NCBI RefSeq assembly: GCF_007830255.1
Contig: NZ_VLKG01000005.1
Span: forward strand, 1-64,000
Reading direction: 5' to 3'
DNA from: Azomonas agilis
Lineage (GTDB): Bacteria > Pseudomonadota > Gammaproteobacteria > Pseudomonadales > Pseudomonadaceae
Length of the DNA stretch: 64,000 bases
Below are positions 34,753-40,952 of this stretch, in pieces. Both the position numbers and the translations under genes were made by a program. Positions within the stretch are counted from its first letter, which is position 1, and each line of letters starts with the position of its first letter. The notes under the pieces are model-generated. The model was not told the DNA's origin, searched no databases, and saw only the letters and a list, made by a program, of their open reading frames with translations.

Positions 34753-35976
34753 TTACGCAGACAATAAAACTCTTATTGCAAGGAAGGCCCATGCAGCAAG
34801 CATTACTAAAGACAAAATGGGTTCTATTTGTGCCCACAAGTCGCAGTGAGCATCAAAAACAATATCTGTATTAAATAGAGATATTGTCTGTATGGGACAA
34901 ACTCCACCACTTGGAAAGCTAATATCACCTACAGCAGTCGCTATAGGGGATTCTAAAATCCCTAAATAAAGTTGATTAAAAACATCCCCATAAGAAACTG
35001 GGGAATCATCATCTGACACAAAGTGAGGGGTATAAACGCATTCATCACCTATACAGCCTGAAAGCTGCTCTGTGTTTTCGCCTTCACCGTTACCTGAGCC
35101 CGTACCATCACCAGTGCCGGAACCTTCACCGCTTCCTGTTCCATCACCAGAACCACCAGAGCTGCCACCCCCAGAACTGCCCCCACCGCTGGAGCCACCG
35201 CCCGAGTTATCACTAGGATCAGGGTTTTCTGAGCCGCCTGTGCTGGGAGGTGTGTAATCGGGATTAGGAGTACAGCTATAGGCACCATTAGTCACTGTGC
35301 ATGTATAGGGTAAAGGCGGAGCATCTGAGGGACATGCGGGCTTTCCTTCTACGCCGCACTCAGCGCCAGAGTCTGGAGCTGGATCGCCACTTTCTTGGCT
35401 AGGAGCAGGCTCCCCCGTATAAGTGGCGTTGGCATAGCACGTAGAGGTTGTGCCGTCCGGGTTATCAATACAGTTCATAACATCATCGCCTGAACTGCCG
35501 AATGTAGCGGTACAGCCGTTTTGAGTTACGGATGAAGGAGGAGAAAGAATTTCATTTTTAGGTAGAGTGATAGTGTAATTAAAGGTAGTGCCTGAATAAG
35601 CGGAGCAAATGTTGTTGTTTTCATTTGTATCAGAAGGGTTATTTACACATTGCCCCGTCTTTAAATCACGAGTCTGATTAGAAGAACAAGGAACAGCACA
35701 GCCAAAACCCTGAGCAATAAGCTCTTGACCCTCGGGACAAGAAAGAGAACCACATTGAACATATCCAACATGGCCAGCGGAATCAGTAGAGCACGAAAAA
35801 CGGACAGAAGTAGAGTTTGGAAAAATATCAAAAACTGGATAAACACCAGGCCAACTCGAACCGTACGCCGCCGAACAAGCTGCATAAGCAGAAGAAGTAC
35901 CGGAATAACAAGAAACTGCAAAAGAAAACTCTGAATAAAAACACAGCACTAAAATTAAATAAATAAATCTCCGCAT
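34753..35976 (-). CDS. pIII-like adsorption protein (CoaA analogue)
   Basis: A 407-residue secreted minor coat protein. Signal peptide residues 1-20 (MRRFIYLILVLCFYSEFSFA), cysteine-rich N-terminal domains, a glycine/serine linker of repeated GGGSS units (about 240-290) like that of Ff pIII, a cysteine-containing C-terminal domain and a terminal membrane helix (388-407). In Ff and Pf phages this protein binds the pilus receptor and ends infection/assembly. The host encodes a type IV pilus complex nearby, so a pilus receptor is likely. A 24-residue gene lies 3 bp upstream. Confidence 0.88.
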   Translation of the reverse strand: MRRFIYLILVLCFYSEFSFAVSCYSGTSSAYAACSAAYGSSWPGVYPVFDIFPNSTSVRFSCSTDSAGHVGYVQCGSLSCPEGQELIAQGFGCAVPCSSNQTRDLKTGQCVNNPSDTNENNNICSAYSGTTFNYTITLPKNEILSPPSSVTQNGCTATFGSSGDDVMNCIDNPDGTTSTCYANATYTGEPAPSQESGDPAPDSGAECGVEGKPACPSDAPPLPYTCTVTNGAYSCTPNPDYTPPSTGGSENPDPSDNSGGGSSGGGSSGGGSSGGSGDGTGSGEGSGTGDGTGSGNGEGENTEQLSGCIGDECVYTPHFVSDDDSPVSYGDVFNQLYLGILESPIATAVGDISFPSGGVCPIQTISLFNTDIVFDAHCDLWAQIEPILSLVMLAAWAFLAIRVLLSA

Positions 35977-35979
35977 AAT

Positions 35980-36054
35980 TTAAAACCTCGAAAAAGCCGC
36001 ATAAGCACAAGCGGCACCGATAACGAAAAAGGCAAAGTACCAGAGCTGTTCCAT
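35980..36054 (-). CDS. 24-residue inovirus membrane protein
   Basis: A very short gene encoding 24 residues with one hydrophobic helix (WYFAFFVIGAACAYAAF). A GGAAAAG site lies upstream, the stop is 3 bp before the pIII-like gene, whose own GAGG site is inside this gene's last codons, so the two are coupled. Its position and size match the tiny pVII/pIX-like or PA0722-like proteins of filamentous phages. Confidence 0.7.
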   Translation of the reverse strand: MEQLWYFAFFVIGAACAYAAFSRF

Positions 36055-36080
36055 ACGACTTTTCCAAAACTAAAAATGGA

Positions 36081-36103
36081 GAAGGGCTGATATTCAGCCC
36101 TTC
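36081..36103 (-). terminator. terminator after the major coat gene
   Basis: A perfect 10-bp stem GAAGGGCTGA/TCAGCCCTTC with a TAT loop, followed on the minus strand by TCCATTTTTA. It lies 20 bp after the coat gene stop. A terminator right after the coat gene is a known filamentous-phage device to give high coat expression relative to downstream genes. Confidence 0.82.
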
Positions 36104-36123
36104 GATTTAGTACTTAGTGTGGT

Positions 36124-36333
36124 TTAACGCCGTAAGAAAGCTAAGACGATGCTAGCCCCTTTAATAGCTGCATATACCGCAGCTAACAGCGCGGCCACTG
36201 CTAACACCGCTGTAATAATCGTGTCTAATTCGACAGCAGAAGTTAATGACGAAAAGTCTGCTCCAGCGGCGAAAGCTTGGATGCCGAACAGAGATAAAAA
36301 TAAAGCCACAAAAAGAACAAAGAATTTTTGCAT
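36124..36333 (-). CDS. major coat protein (pVIII-like)
   Basis: A 69-residue procoat. Signal peptide 1-22 (ending IQAFA) is followed by a mature chain of about 47 residues: acidic N-terminus (AGADFSSLTSAVELD), a hydrophobic helix (ITAVLAVAALLAAVYAAI) and a basic end (KGASIVLAFLRR) that faces the DNA. That is the exact design of inovirus pVIII. ATG 36333 has GAGG upstream; an in-frame start at 36390 would spoil the signal peptide. Strong terminator follows. Confidence 0.93.
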   Translation of the reverse strand: MQKFFVLFVALFLSLFGIQAFAAGADFSSLTSAVELDTIITAVLAVAALLAAVYAAIKGASIVLAFLRR

Positions 36334-36340
36334 AAATACC

Positions 36341-36562
36341 TCAACCACGTTTAATAAAGTCAAGAAGGGCTTTTGCACCGAGAGCAACAACGAGTACAGA
36401 GCCCACTAAAGAAAATCCGATTCCAAACATCTGGCCTAAAATTAAAGGGTCAAGTTGTGTGAAATCGAACTGCTCAGGTAACTGGAAAAGCATCCAATCA
36501 CTAGAACACTGGGGAGAACCGTAATTAGAGGTTAGTTCTCCATTACAGGCTAAGAGGTACAT
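36341..36562 (-). CDS. inovirus small membrane protein
   Basis: A 73-residue protein with two cysteines in the N-terminal half (CNGELTSNYGSPQC) and one membrane helix near 48-66 (MFGIGFSLVGSVLVVALGA), ending in KALLDFIKRG. Lies between the PfsE-position microprotein and the major coat. Small proteins of this layout are common in Pf-like phages and may be minor coat components. Family not assigned further. Confidence 0.78.
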   Translation of the reverse strand: MYLLACNGELTSNYGSPQCSSDWMLFQLPEQFDFTQLDPLILGQMFGIGFSLVGSVLVVALGAKALLDFIKRG

Positions 36563-36564
36563 TG

Positions 36565-36651
36565 CTAAAGTCCAAGATAAAGGCTATCTGCAAAGCCTGT
36601 TATATAGCCCGAAGCAAAACCTAAAGCGGCAATAAAAAAGTAGCCATACAT
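36565..36651 (-). CDS. 28-residue membrane microprotein at the PfsE position
   Basis: A short gene encoding MYGYFFIAALGFASGYITGF plus eight more residues: one membrane helix and little else. It lies immediately downstream of the ssDNA-binding gene, where Pf4 has PA0721 (PfsE), a 30-residue inner-membrane protein that binds PilC and blocks superinfection. A 41-residue homologue survives in the remnant element (39314-39439). Function inferred from position and size only. Confidence 0.68.
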   Translation of the reverse strand: MYGYFFIAALGFASGYITGFADSLYLGL

Positions 36652-36722
36652 AGTAAATTCCAAATTTAGATAAGCCGATCCCGAGGCAAGTTATTGCCGC
36701 TTTAATTAAGTTGGTTAGTTAA

Positions 36723-37106
36723 TTAAGCAGGTTTATTGGGTAAGTCGCTGGACAGAGGTTTTCCAGTTACTGGCGTAGTTGGTTTAGGTTGAAGTAAACG
36801 TGCCGAAACAACTACAGGTTGAGTTTTCTTACCACCGGCATCATCCAAGTAGTAAGTGACTTCAAGACGAGGCTCTTCAATACCCAGCTTTTTAGATTCG
36901 GCTTCAATTAACTTCAAGTCGTCAAAAGCCTGTGGATCGACTTTAAGCATGGAGACTTTGAACCAGCAGACGTTTTTCTCATCTTCTGGAGCTGGACGGC
37001 GTTTAGCAAACAAGGTGATGTAGTCGCGGTTATCGACCGTAGCGCGAATAACACCGGCCACAGACATAGCTTGGGTTACGAGATCATCTTCAGTGTAACG
37101 AGACAT
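36723..37106 (-). CDS. inovirus ssDNA-binding protein (gpV/PA0720-like)
   Basis: A 127-residue protein in the Pf4 PA0720 position, the single-stranded-DNA-binding protein that coats phage ssDNA before packaging. It is beta-rich with a proline-rich tail (QPKPTTPVTGKPLSSDLPNKPA). Assigned by synteny and size; no diagnostic motif can be read by eye. In the remnant element only its last codons survive. Start ATG 37106 with AAGGAAAAA upstream. Confidence 0.75.
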   Translation of the reverse strand: MSRYTEDDLVTQAMSVAGVIRATVDNRDYITLFAKRRPAPEDEKNVCWFKVSMLKVDPQAFDDLKLIEAESKKLGIEEPRLEVTYYLDDAGGKKTQPVVVSARLLQPKPTTPVTGKPLSSDLPNKPA

Positions 37107-37215
37107 AGCATTTTTCCTTCAGTTGTCGGCGCGTGCCGTTTGTTTCCCTACCGATTCAGTCAGTAGGCGGTATCTACTAAAACCAAGGGCTCTGCCCTTG
37201 TTATCCCGCTCTTGA

Positions 37216-37248
37216 CTGAAGAGCAGAATTAAAAATTCTGCCCTTCAG
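37216..37248. promoter_or_regulatory. long hairpin in the inovirus intergenic region
   Basis: Arms CTGAAGAGCAGAATT and AATTCTGCCCTTCAG (one mismatch, loop AAA) overlap the stop of the 72-codon gene. A smaller hairpin AAGGGC-TCT-GCCCTT lies at about 37182-37200. Such hairpins may be terminator, packaging signal or single-strand origin of a filamentous phage; which one cannot be told here. Confidence 0.6.
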
Positions 37249-37463
37249 CCAATCTCATTTAAGGGAACAATCTGGTCAGGGCATCCAGCGGCTAGCCATT
37301 GAGCAATCACAATGCCGCCTAAGTTCCAAGAGTCAGTACCCCGCATTGCAGCCTCTTTTTGTAGGGCAAGAACGACTGAGGTAGGGGCAAACATATAAAA
37401 ACGCTTAACTTTGTCCTCAAGATCAGACTTTCTTGGGGGCAGTGTCGGTATATCAAGCATCAC
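37245..37463 (-). CDS. inovirus hypothetical protein (72 aa)
   Basis: A small soluble protein from the early part of the phage operon. It starts with MMLDIPTLPPRKSDLEDKVK and has a helical middle with ALQKEAAMRGTDSWNLGGIVIAQWLAAG, which could be a ribbon- or helix-type DNA-binding unit. Located between the Cys-rich protein and ssDNA-binding protein. No confident family. Confidence 0.62.
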   Translation of the reverse strand: MMLDIPTLPPRKSDLEDKVKRFYMFAPTSVVLALQKEAAMRGTDSWNLGGIVIAQWLAAGCPDQIVPLNEIG

Positions 37464-37502
37464 TATCTCCTTGCCGCTGGGCGGCTTGACCAGCCGGGGC
37501 GC

Positions 37503-37778
37503 TTAACTCGCAGGCTCGTAGCGCCCCGGCTGGTTGGAATAAAACGCCTCCCAGCGGCTGGGAGTCCTGTGTTCAAAACAGGTAAAGCCAAGCTGTATGC
37601 GGCAGGTAGAGGAAACCACCCGCACCACTCCATTAACTGGAGCTATAACAACCGAAAATATGGACACTTTGGCAGGACGGCAATAAAGGCAATTTGAGCG
37701 ACTGAGAGGCTGGATTGGTTGGCCTTTAGCCCAACACACAGAGCAGTCACAGCCATCTGTATGAACTGGGTTATTCAT
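37503..37778 (-). CDS. inovirus Cys-rich small protein
   Basis: A 91-residue protein starting MNNPVHTDGCDCSVCWAKG. Cysteine pairs CDCSVC and CLYC early in the chain look like a zinc-binding knuckle. The ATG at 37778 overlaps the Xis-like stop by a few bases; an in-frame GTG at 37790 is possible. No known function. Confidence 0.62.
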   Translation of the reverse strand: MNNPVHTDGCDCSVCWAKGQPIQPLSRSNCLYCRPAKVSIFSVVIAPVNGVVRVVSSTCRIQLGFTCFEHRTPSRWEAFYSNQPGRYEPAS

Positions 37779-38034
37779 CGGAGTAATCACCCGTGCAAAA
37801 CACTGACTTGCCTCGGTCTAAATCACGACGAATACGGTGCAGGTTGATGACCCGACGGCGGCCAATTTTGCAGTTAGGCACGGTGTTGCTTTCAATCCAG
37901 CCGCGTACCACGTCCTGAGAAACGTCCAGCATCTGGGCAAAGACTTCAGGGGAGCAAAATGGAGAATCCCGAAAATCCGAGACTTTCTCATCCAAACCTT
38001 GCACTGAAATCCCCACTATCCCAGACTGTTGCAT
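37771..38034 (-). CDS. Xis-like / excisionase HTH protein
   Basis: An 87-residue winged-HTH protein of the MerR-like excisionase type: SPEVFAQMLDVSQDVVRGWIES forms the HTH when read across two helices, and VPNCKIGRRRVINLHRIRRDL the wing and last helix. Divergent from the repressor, in the position of XisF4 of Pf4, which both directs excision and represses. A second copy with few differences is at 39586. Promoter region shared with the repressor. Confidence 0.85.
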   Translation of the reverse strand: MQQSGIVGISVQGLDEKVSDFRDSPFCSPEVFAQMLDVSQDVVRGWIESNTVPNCKIGRRRVINLHRIRRDLDRGKSVFCTGDYSDE

Positions 38035-38052
38035 AAATGGCCCTTAAATCGC

Positions 38053-38123
38053 TTTCAAAAAATTTGTTCAAACTATTTGAAAGCAAGTATAGCCAGTCAA
38101 TATTCTTGTTCAAACTATTTGAA
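38053..38123. promoter_or_regulatory. duplicated operator between xis and repressor
   Basis: The 18-mer TTGTTCAAACTATTTGAA occurs exactly at 38064-38081 and 38106-38123; it contains the dyad TTCAAA-CTA-TTTGAA. A third imperfect copy (TTCAAAAAATTTGTT) overlaps at 38053-38067. This is the pattern of a phage immunity operator; the neighbouring repressor is the likely ligand. The second element has a different operator in the same place. Confidence 0.8.
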
Positions 38124-38141
38124 TGGCATTTGTTATACAAA

Positions 38142-38414
38142 ATGAGCACATTAAACGACAGAGTTAGAACCATTGCTTATTTAGCCGGAATGGATCGCCT
38201 AGTCAGAGAAACATCTATCGGTACAAACCGATGGAGAACTGTGCTCTACAACAAAGATGTAAGAATCAGCACAGAAGAGTTAGAAGAGCTTGGAAAGCTA
38301 TTTCCAAGATATAGATGGTGGATTGTTAGCGGGGAGGTTGCCCCAGAAATTGGCCAAACCAGCCCAGATTACGATGAAGCCAACCGAAACTTGGGCAATC
38401 AAAACGCGGGATAG
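38142..38414 (+). CDS. inovirus immunity repressor
   Basis: A 90-residue protein starting MSTLNDRVRTIAYLAGMDRL. Its N-terminus looks like a lambda-type HTH (about 5-60) and it ends in a tail GQTSPDYDEANRNLGNQNAG that is nearly the same in the second repressor (40232 end) although the DNA-binding parts differ. Divergent from xis with duplicated operators between, in the place of Pf4 repressor C. The ATG at 38142 avoids reading through the operators. Confidence 0.8.
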   Translation: MSTLNDRVRTIAYLAGMDRLVRETSIGTNRWRTVLYNKDVRISTEELEELGKLFPRYRWWIVSGEVAPEIGQTSPDYDEANRNLGNQNAG

Positions 38415-38481
38415 ACGTTACTAAGAAAGCAGCCGAACGCTGGTTTACCCAACGGAAGAAGGATGCATAGGGAAGGTGTAT

Positions 38482-39123
38482 ATGGGTGTAGATAGAAGCT
38501 ATGCACGGAGGGAGCGCAAGAGCTCTTACTTCATAAGTTTCATTGTTATGGGGGTTGTGGCTATTTCTGTATGGGTAGGATTCGTCTACATCATGCCGAA
38601 GGTTATGGTGGATCAAATCCAAAAAATTTTACCTCCAGCACCTTCCCCAGCGACCAGCCAAGTGCAAAGACAGGGTTACAACCGCCCTAACGTACCACCG
38701 ACTGTAGATAGCCCAATTCGTCTACCTACCCCAGAAGAGCTGGATGCTCAAGGTCGGCAAGTGGTTTTCAATAGCCAAAATTACCAACCTAATGCCAATG
38801 TAAATATTATCCCGTCACCACAGACTCAGTTTGTTGCGTCACGAACTCAGGCAGCACCGCAACCAAAGAAGAGTGGTATCACCAAAAAATCAGCTCCTTG
38901 GCACTGGATCGGCGCTGATGGGGATTTGGTACCGGGCTCAGGTGAGTTGTTCACTTGGCTAGAAATTGAAGGGCATATTGACTACAGCACGGTATGCCAG
39001 AATTACAAGCAAGGTTCCTTTGTGTACCGTGATTGCCGTAAGGGAGCCAAGCAGTCTTTTGCGCGTATGTGCAAACAGGGAACACAACCGGCTTGCCATG
39101 CTGCAAACAACTATATGCCGTAG
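38482..39123 (+). CDS. membrane-anchored four-cysteine protein (inovirus right end)
   Basis: A 213-residue protein with a basic N-terminus, one membrane helix (about 17-42), a proline-rich linker (45-110) and a periplasmic C-terminal domain. The last 45 residues have four cysteines in YSTVCQNY, YRDCRKGAKQ, ARMCKQG and ACHAANNYMP, likely two disulfides. A paralogue is at 40293. It follows the repressor, so would be expressed in lysogens; GGAAGG precedes the ATG. I do not recognise the family; superinfection exclusion is a guess. Confidence 0.75.
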   Translation: MGVDRSYARRERKSSYFISFIVMGVVAISVWVGFVYIMPKVMVDQIQKILPPAPSPATSQVQRQGYNRPNVPPTVDSPIRLPTPEELDAQGRQVVFNSQNYQPNANVNIIPSPQTQFVASRTQAAPQPKKSGITKKSAPWHWIGADGDLVPGSGELFTWLEIEGHIDYSTVCQNYKQGSFVYRDCRKGAKQSFARMCKQGTQPACHAANNYMP

Positions 39124-39148
39124 ACCAAAATAGCCATTTTTTGTGGGG

Positions 39149-39216
39149 TAGTCTGTTTTAGTCTGGTATCACACCTGCTAAAAGCCGCATTTTATGCGGG
39201 AGTGTGCAATAGTCTG
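39149..39216. promoter_or_regulatory. attP arm region with TAGTCTG repeats
   Basis: Three direct TAGTCTG units (39149, 39159, 39210) and a hairpin CCGCAT-TTT-ATGCGG (39185-39199) lie between the four-cysteine gene and the att core. They are plausible integrase arm-binding sites. The remnant element lacks this region. Confidence 0.5.
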
Positions 39217-39230
39217 TAGTAGGTCAGATT

Positions 39231-39271
39231 ATTCATAATGCTGGGGTCCGGGGTTCAAGTCCCTGCGTAGC
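39231..39271. repeat. attR: 41-bp copy of the tRNA-Met 3' segment
   Basis: Exact copy of 19563-19603. It is followed by CGAAAGCTAGCCC, the left end of the remnant inovirus, rather than by CACCA, so it is not a functional tRNA. It marks the right end of the 19.7-kb block. Confidence 0.93.
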
Positions 39272-39313
39272 GAAAGCTAGCCCTTTTTTATTTCCGGTGC
39301 TAATCAAGATTGC

Positions 39314-39439
39314 TTAGCCCGCGTTGTGTTGCTGAGCAGCAATCGCTGTAAGTTGTTCACTCTTGGACAGACCCTCCACCAAACCTGTGATATAGCCTGC
39401 AGCAAAACAGAGCACGGCGATAAATAGATAGCGGTGCAT
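39314..39439 (-). CDS. 41-residue membrane microprotein (homologue of 36565-36651)
   Basis: Starts MHRYLFIAVLCFAAGYITGL, matching the 28-residue phage microprotein (YFFIAALGFASGYITGF), then a hydrophilic tail. The upstream untranslated sequences also match (CCAAATTTAGGTAAGCCGAT). It is the only gene left between the left end and xis, so it may have been kept by selection, or may be chance. Confidence 0.6.
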   Translation of the reverse strand: MHRYLFIAVLCFAAGYITGLVEGLSKSEQLTAIAAQQHNAG

Positions 39440-39585
39440 ACAAAGTCCCAAATTTAGGTAAGCCGATAGCAAGGCAAGCCAGTGCTGCTTTGCTTGAGTG
39501 TGGGGAAAACGAGGCAGGTTTATTTGAAGTCAGAGGCGTTCTGTGCCCTAGCTTCAATATCCCGCTTTAAAGGGGACCAGCTCGG
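39440..39585 (-). pseudogene. remnant of ssDNA-binding gene and deletion junction
   Basis: The stretch aligns with the 3' end and downstream flank of the phage ssDNA-binding gene (shared GCAGGTTTATT and flanking sequence), then joins directly to the Xis-like gene. The 72-codon and Cys-rich genes are absent. It is a deletion scar rather than a gene. Confidence 0.5.
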
Positions 39586-39849
39586 TTATCCGTCGGAATA
39601 ATCTCCTTGACAGAACACCGATTTGCCTTGATCCAAATCGCGCCGAATCCGATGTAAATTGATTACTCGCCGTCGACCGATTTTGCAGTTAGGCACGGTA
39701 TCGCTTTCAATCCAGCCGCGAACCACGTCAGAAGATACGTCCAGCATCTGGGCAAAGACTTCAGGGGAACAGAAAGGAGAGTCTCGAAAATCTGAGACTT
39801 TCTCAGGCATCCCTTGCACTGAAATCCTCACTACTCCAGACTGTTCCAT
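39586..39849 (-). CDS. Xis-like HTH protein, second copy
   Basis: 87 residues, about 90 percent identical by eye to the copy at 37771 (same SPEVFAQMLDVS, VPNCKIGRRRVINLHRIRRDL). Reading frame intact. Divergent from the second repressor. With no integrase of its own it could still act on the neighbouring phage or as a regulator. Confidence 0.82.
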   Translation of the reverse strand: MEQSGVVRISVQGMPEKVSDFRDSPFCSPEVFAQMLDVSSDVVRGWIESDTVPNCKIGRRRVINLHRIRRDLDQGKSVFCQGDYSDG

Positions 39850-39870
39850 AAAAACCCCAAGCTAAATTTA

Positions 39871-39903
39871 ATTGGTAATATTTAATAATCTTTATTTACC
39901 AAT
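39871..39903. promoter_or_regulatory. candidate operator of the second repressor
   Basis: Inverted repeat ATTGGTAA (39871-39878) and TTACCAAT (39896-39903) in the AT-rich gap between the second xis and repressor. It differs from the TTCAAA-CTA-TTTGAA operator of the complete phage, as expected for a different immunity specificity. Confidence 0.5.
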
Positions 39904-39962
39904 AATACATGCTAGGTATAAATCAACTAGCAATATATGCCAATTTTTTATATGGGTTTGGA

Positions 39963-40232
39963 ATGATACAAGAGAGAATATTGATTATATGGGAATATAA
40001 AGGACTGACAGCTAAGAAATTGGAAGAATTTAGCGGCATTGATCGAGAAAAATGGTATGCGTTAAAGCAGAAAAAAAGACGAGTCAATGAAGACGATATA
40101 AACGCAATCGTAAAGATGTTCCCTAACTACGCATTATGGTTAGTGAGTGGAACGATAGGGCCCGAGTGTGGCCAAACCAGCCCTGATTACGATAAAGCTA
40201 ATCGGGAATTGGGCAGTCAAAACGCGGGATAG
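39963..40232 (+). CDS. second inovirus repressor, different specificity
   Basis: An 89-residue protein starting MIQERILIIWEYKGLTAKKL. The first 60 residues form an HTH-like part with EYKGLTAKKLEEFSGIDREK that differs from the first repressor, while the tail GQTSPDYDKANRELGSQNAG is nearly the same. DNA after the stop is also conserved. So DNA-binding part is exchanged and the tail kept. Confidence 0.75.
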   Translation: MIQERILIIWEYKGLTAKKLEEFSGIDREKWYALKQKKRRVNEDDINAIVKMFPNYALWLVSGTIGPECGQTSPDYDKANRELGSQNAG

Positions 40233-40292
40233 CACTGACTAAAAGAGTTGCTGAACGCTGGTTTACCCAACGGAAGGGAGAGGCTTAAAAGG

Positions 40293-40952
40293 ATGTCGTT
40301 GTATGCAAGTAGGGAAGATGCTCCACGCAGGATGCGAAAAGAGTCCCATAGTGCTTATTTAATCAGTTTTGTGGTGATGGGGTTGGTGGCCATTTTGGGA
40401 TGGGCTGCATTCACCTTTCTGGTTCCAAAGCTCATGGTCAACTCGTTGCAGAATGGGTTTACAACTAAAAGCGCTCAACCCTTACCCTATGATCAGCCAG
40501 TGCTGAGAGCGAAAGAGCACAGCTCTAGTAGCTCAGTTCAACCCGCTATAGAGCAGCGTTCAACCCGCCCACCCGCTCCGCATGAGTTAGATGTTCAGGG
40601 TCGGCAGGTAGTGTTCAACGGTCAGAATTATCAGCCCAACTCCAACATTAATCTTATTCAGTCGTCACCGACTCAATATGCTGTTGCTCGCGCTCAGGCG
40701 ACACAATCTCAAAGGCGTTCAATAAAGAGATCAGCAAAGTGGGTGTGGGAAAGTGCCGGTAAAAAAGTAGACGGAAGTTTTAGTTGGCTAGAAACTAATG
40801 AGCAGATTGATTACAGCACCGTTTGTCAAAACTATACCCAAGGCTCCCTGATCTATCGCGATTGCCGCAAGGGTGCTAAGCAGTCCTTTGCCCGTATGTG
40901 TAAACAGGGAAAGCGCTTAGCCTGCCATGCTGAAAATAACTATATGCCGTGA
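40293..40952 (+). CDS. membrane-anchored four-cysteine protein, second copy
   Basis: A 219-residue paralogue of 38482-39123. Membrane helix at about 20-45, a variable proline/serine-rich linker and a conserved C-terminal domain: YSTVCQNY, YRDCRKGAKQSFARMCKQG and ACHAENNYMP retain all four cysteines. The shared HELDVQGRQVVFNGQNYQPN-type block in the linker is also kept. The linker differs most. Frame intact in an otherwise gutted phage. Confidence 0.72.
   Translation: MSLYASREDAPRRMRKESHSAYLISFVVMGLVAILGWAAFTFLVPKLMVNSLQNGFTTKSAQPLPYDQPVLRAKEHSSSSSVQPAIEQRSTRPPAPHELDVQGRQVVFNGQNYQPNSNINLIQSSPTQYAVARAQATQSQRRSIKRSAKWVWESAGKKVDGSFSWLETNEQIDYSTVCQNYTQGSLIYRDCRKGAKQSFARMCKQGKRLACHAENNYMP

Larger units (their letters stand above)
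30905..39271 (-). mobile_element. Pf-type filamentous prophage (Inovirus)
   Basis: About 8.4 kb with a complete Pf1/Pf4-like gene set, mainly on the minus strand: Xis-like HTH, small proteins, ssDNA-binding protein, three tiny membrane proteins, major coat, pIII-like adsorption protein, DUF2523-like protein, Zot, Rep and integrase, with a divergent repressor and a membrane protein on the plus strand. Size and order fit an inovirus of 6-12 kb. Nothing is visibly broken. Right end is the 41-bp att at 39231-39271; left end is set by a terminator block (30906-30935) repeated at 39268. Confidence 0.92.
39272..40952. mobile_element. remnant of a second inovirus
   Basis: Homologous to both ends of the inovirus next door: left-end terminator block, microprotein, Xis-like gene, repressor and four-cysteine protein in the same order and orientation. 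Integrase, rep, zot, virion genes, most of the ssDNA-binding gene and the right att are missing. It was probably integrated at tRNA-Met first, then deleted, and later elements inserted between it and the tRNA. Confidence 0.82.

Noticed and set aside
35060..35260. Simple repeats as a possible CRISPR or satellite array
   Set aside because: They encode the Gly/Ser linker of the adsorption protein in frame; no regular spacers.
39357..39557. 66-codon minus-strand frame in the remnant element
   Set aside because: It is the tail of the deleted ssDNA-binding gene read through into flanking sequence, overlapping the better supported microprotein.
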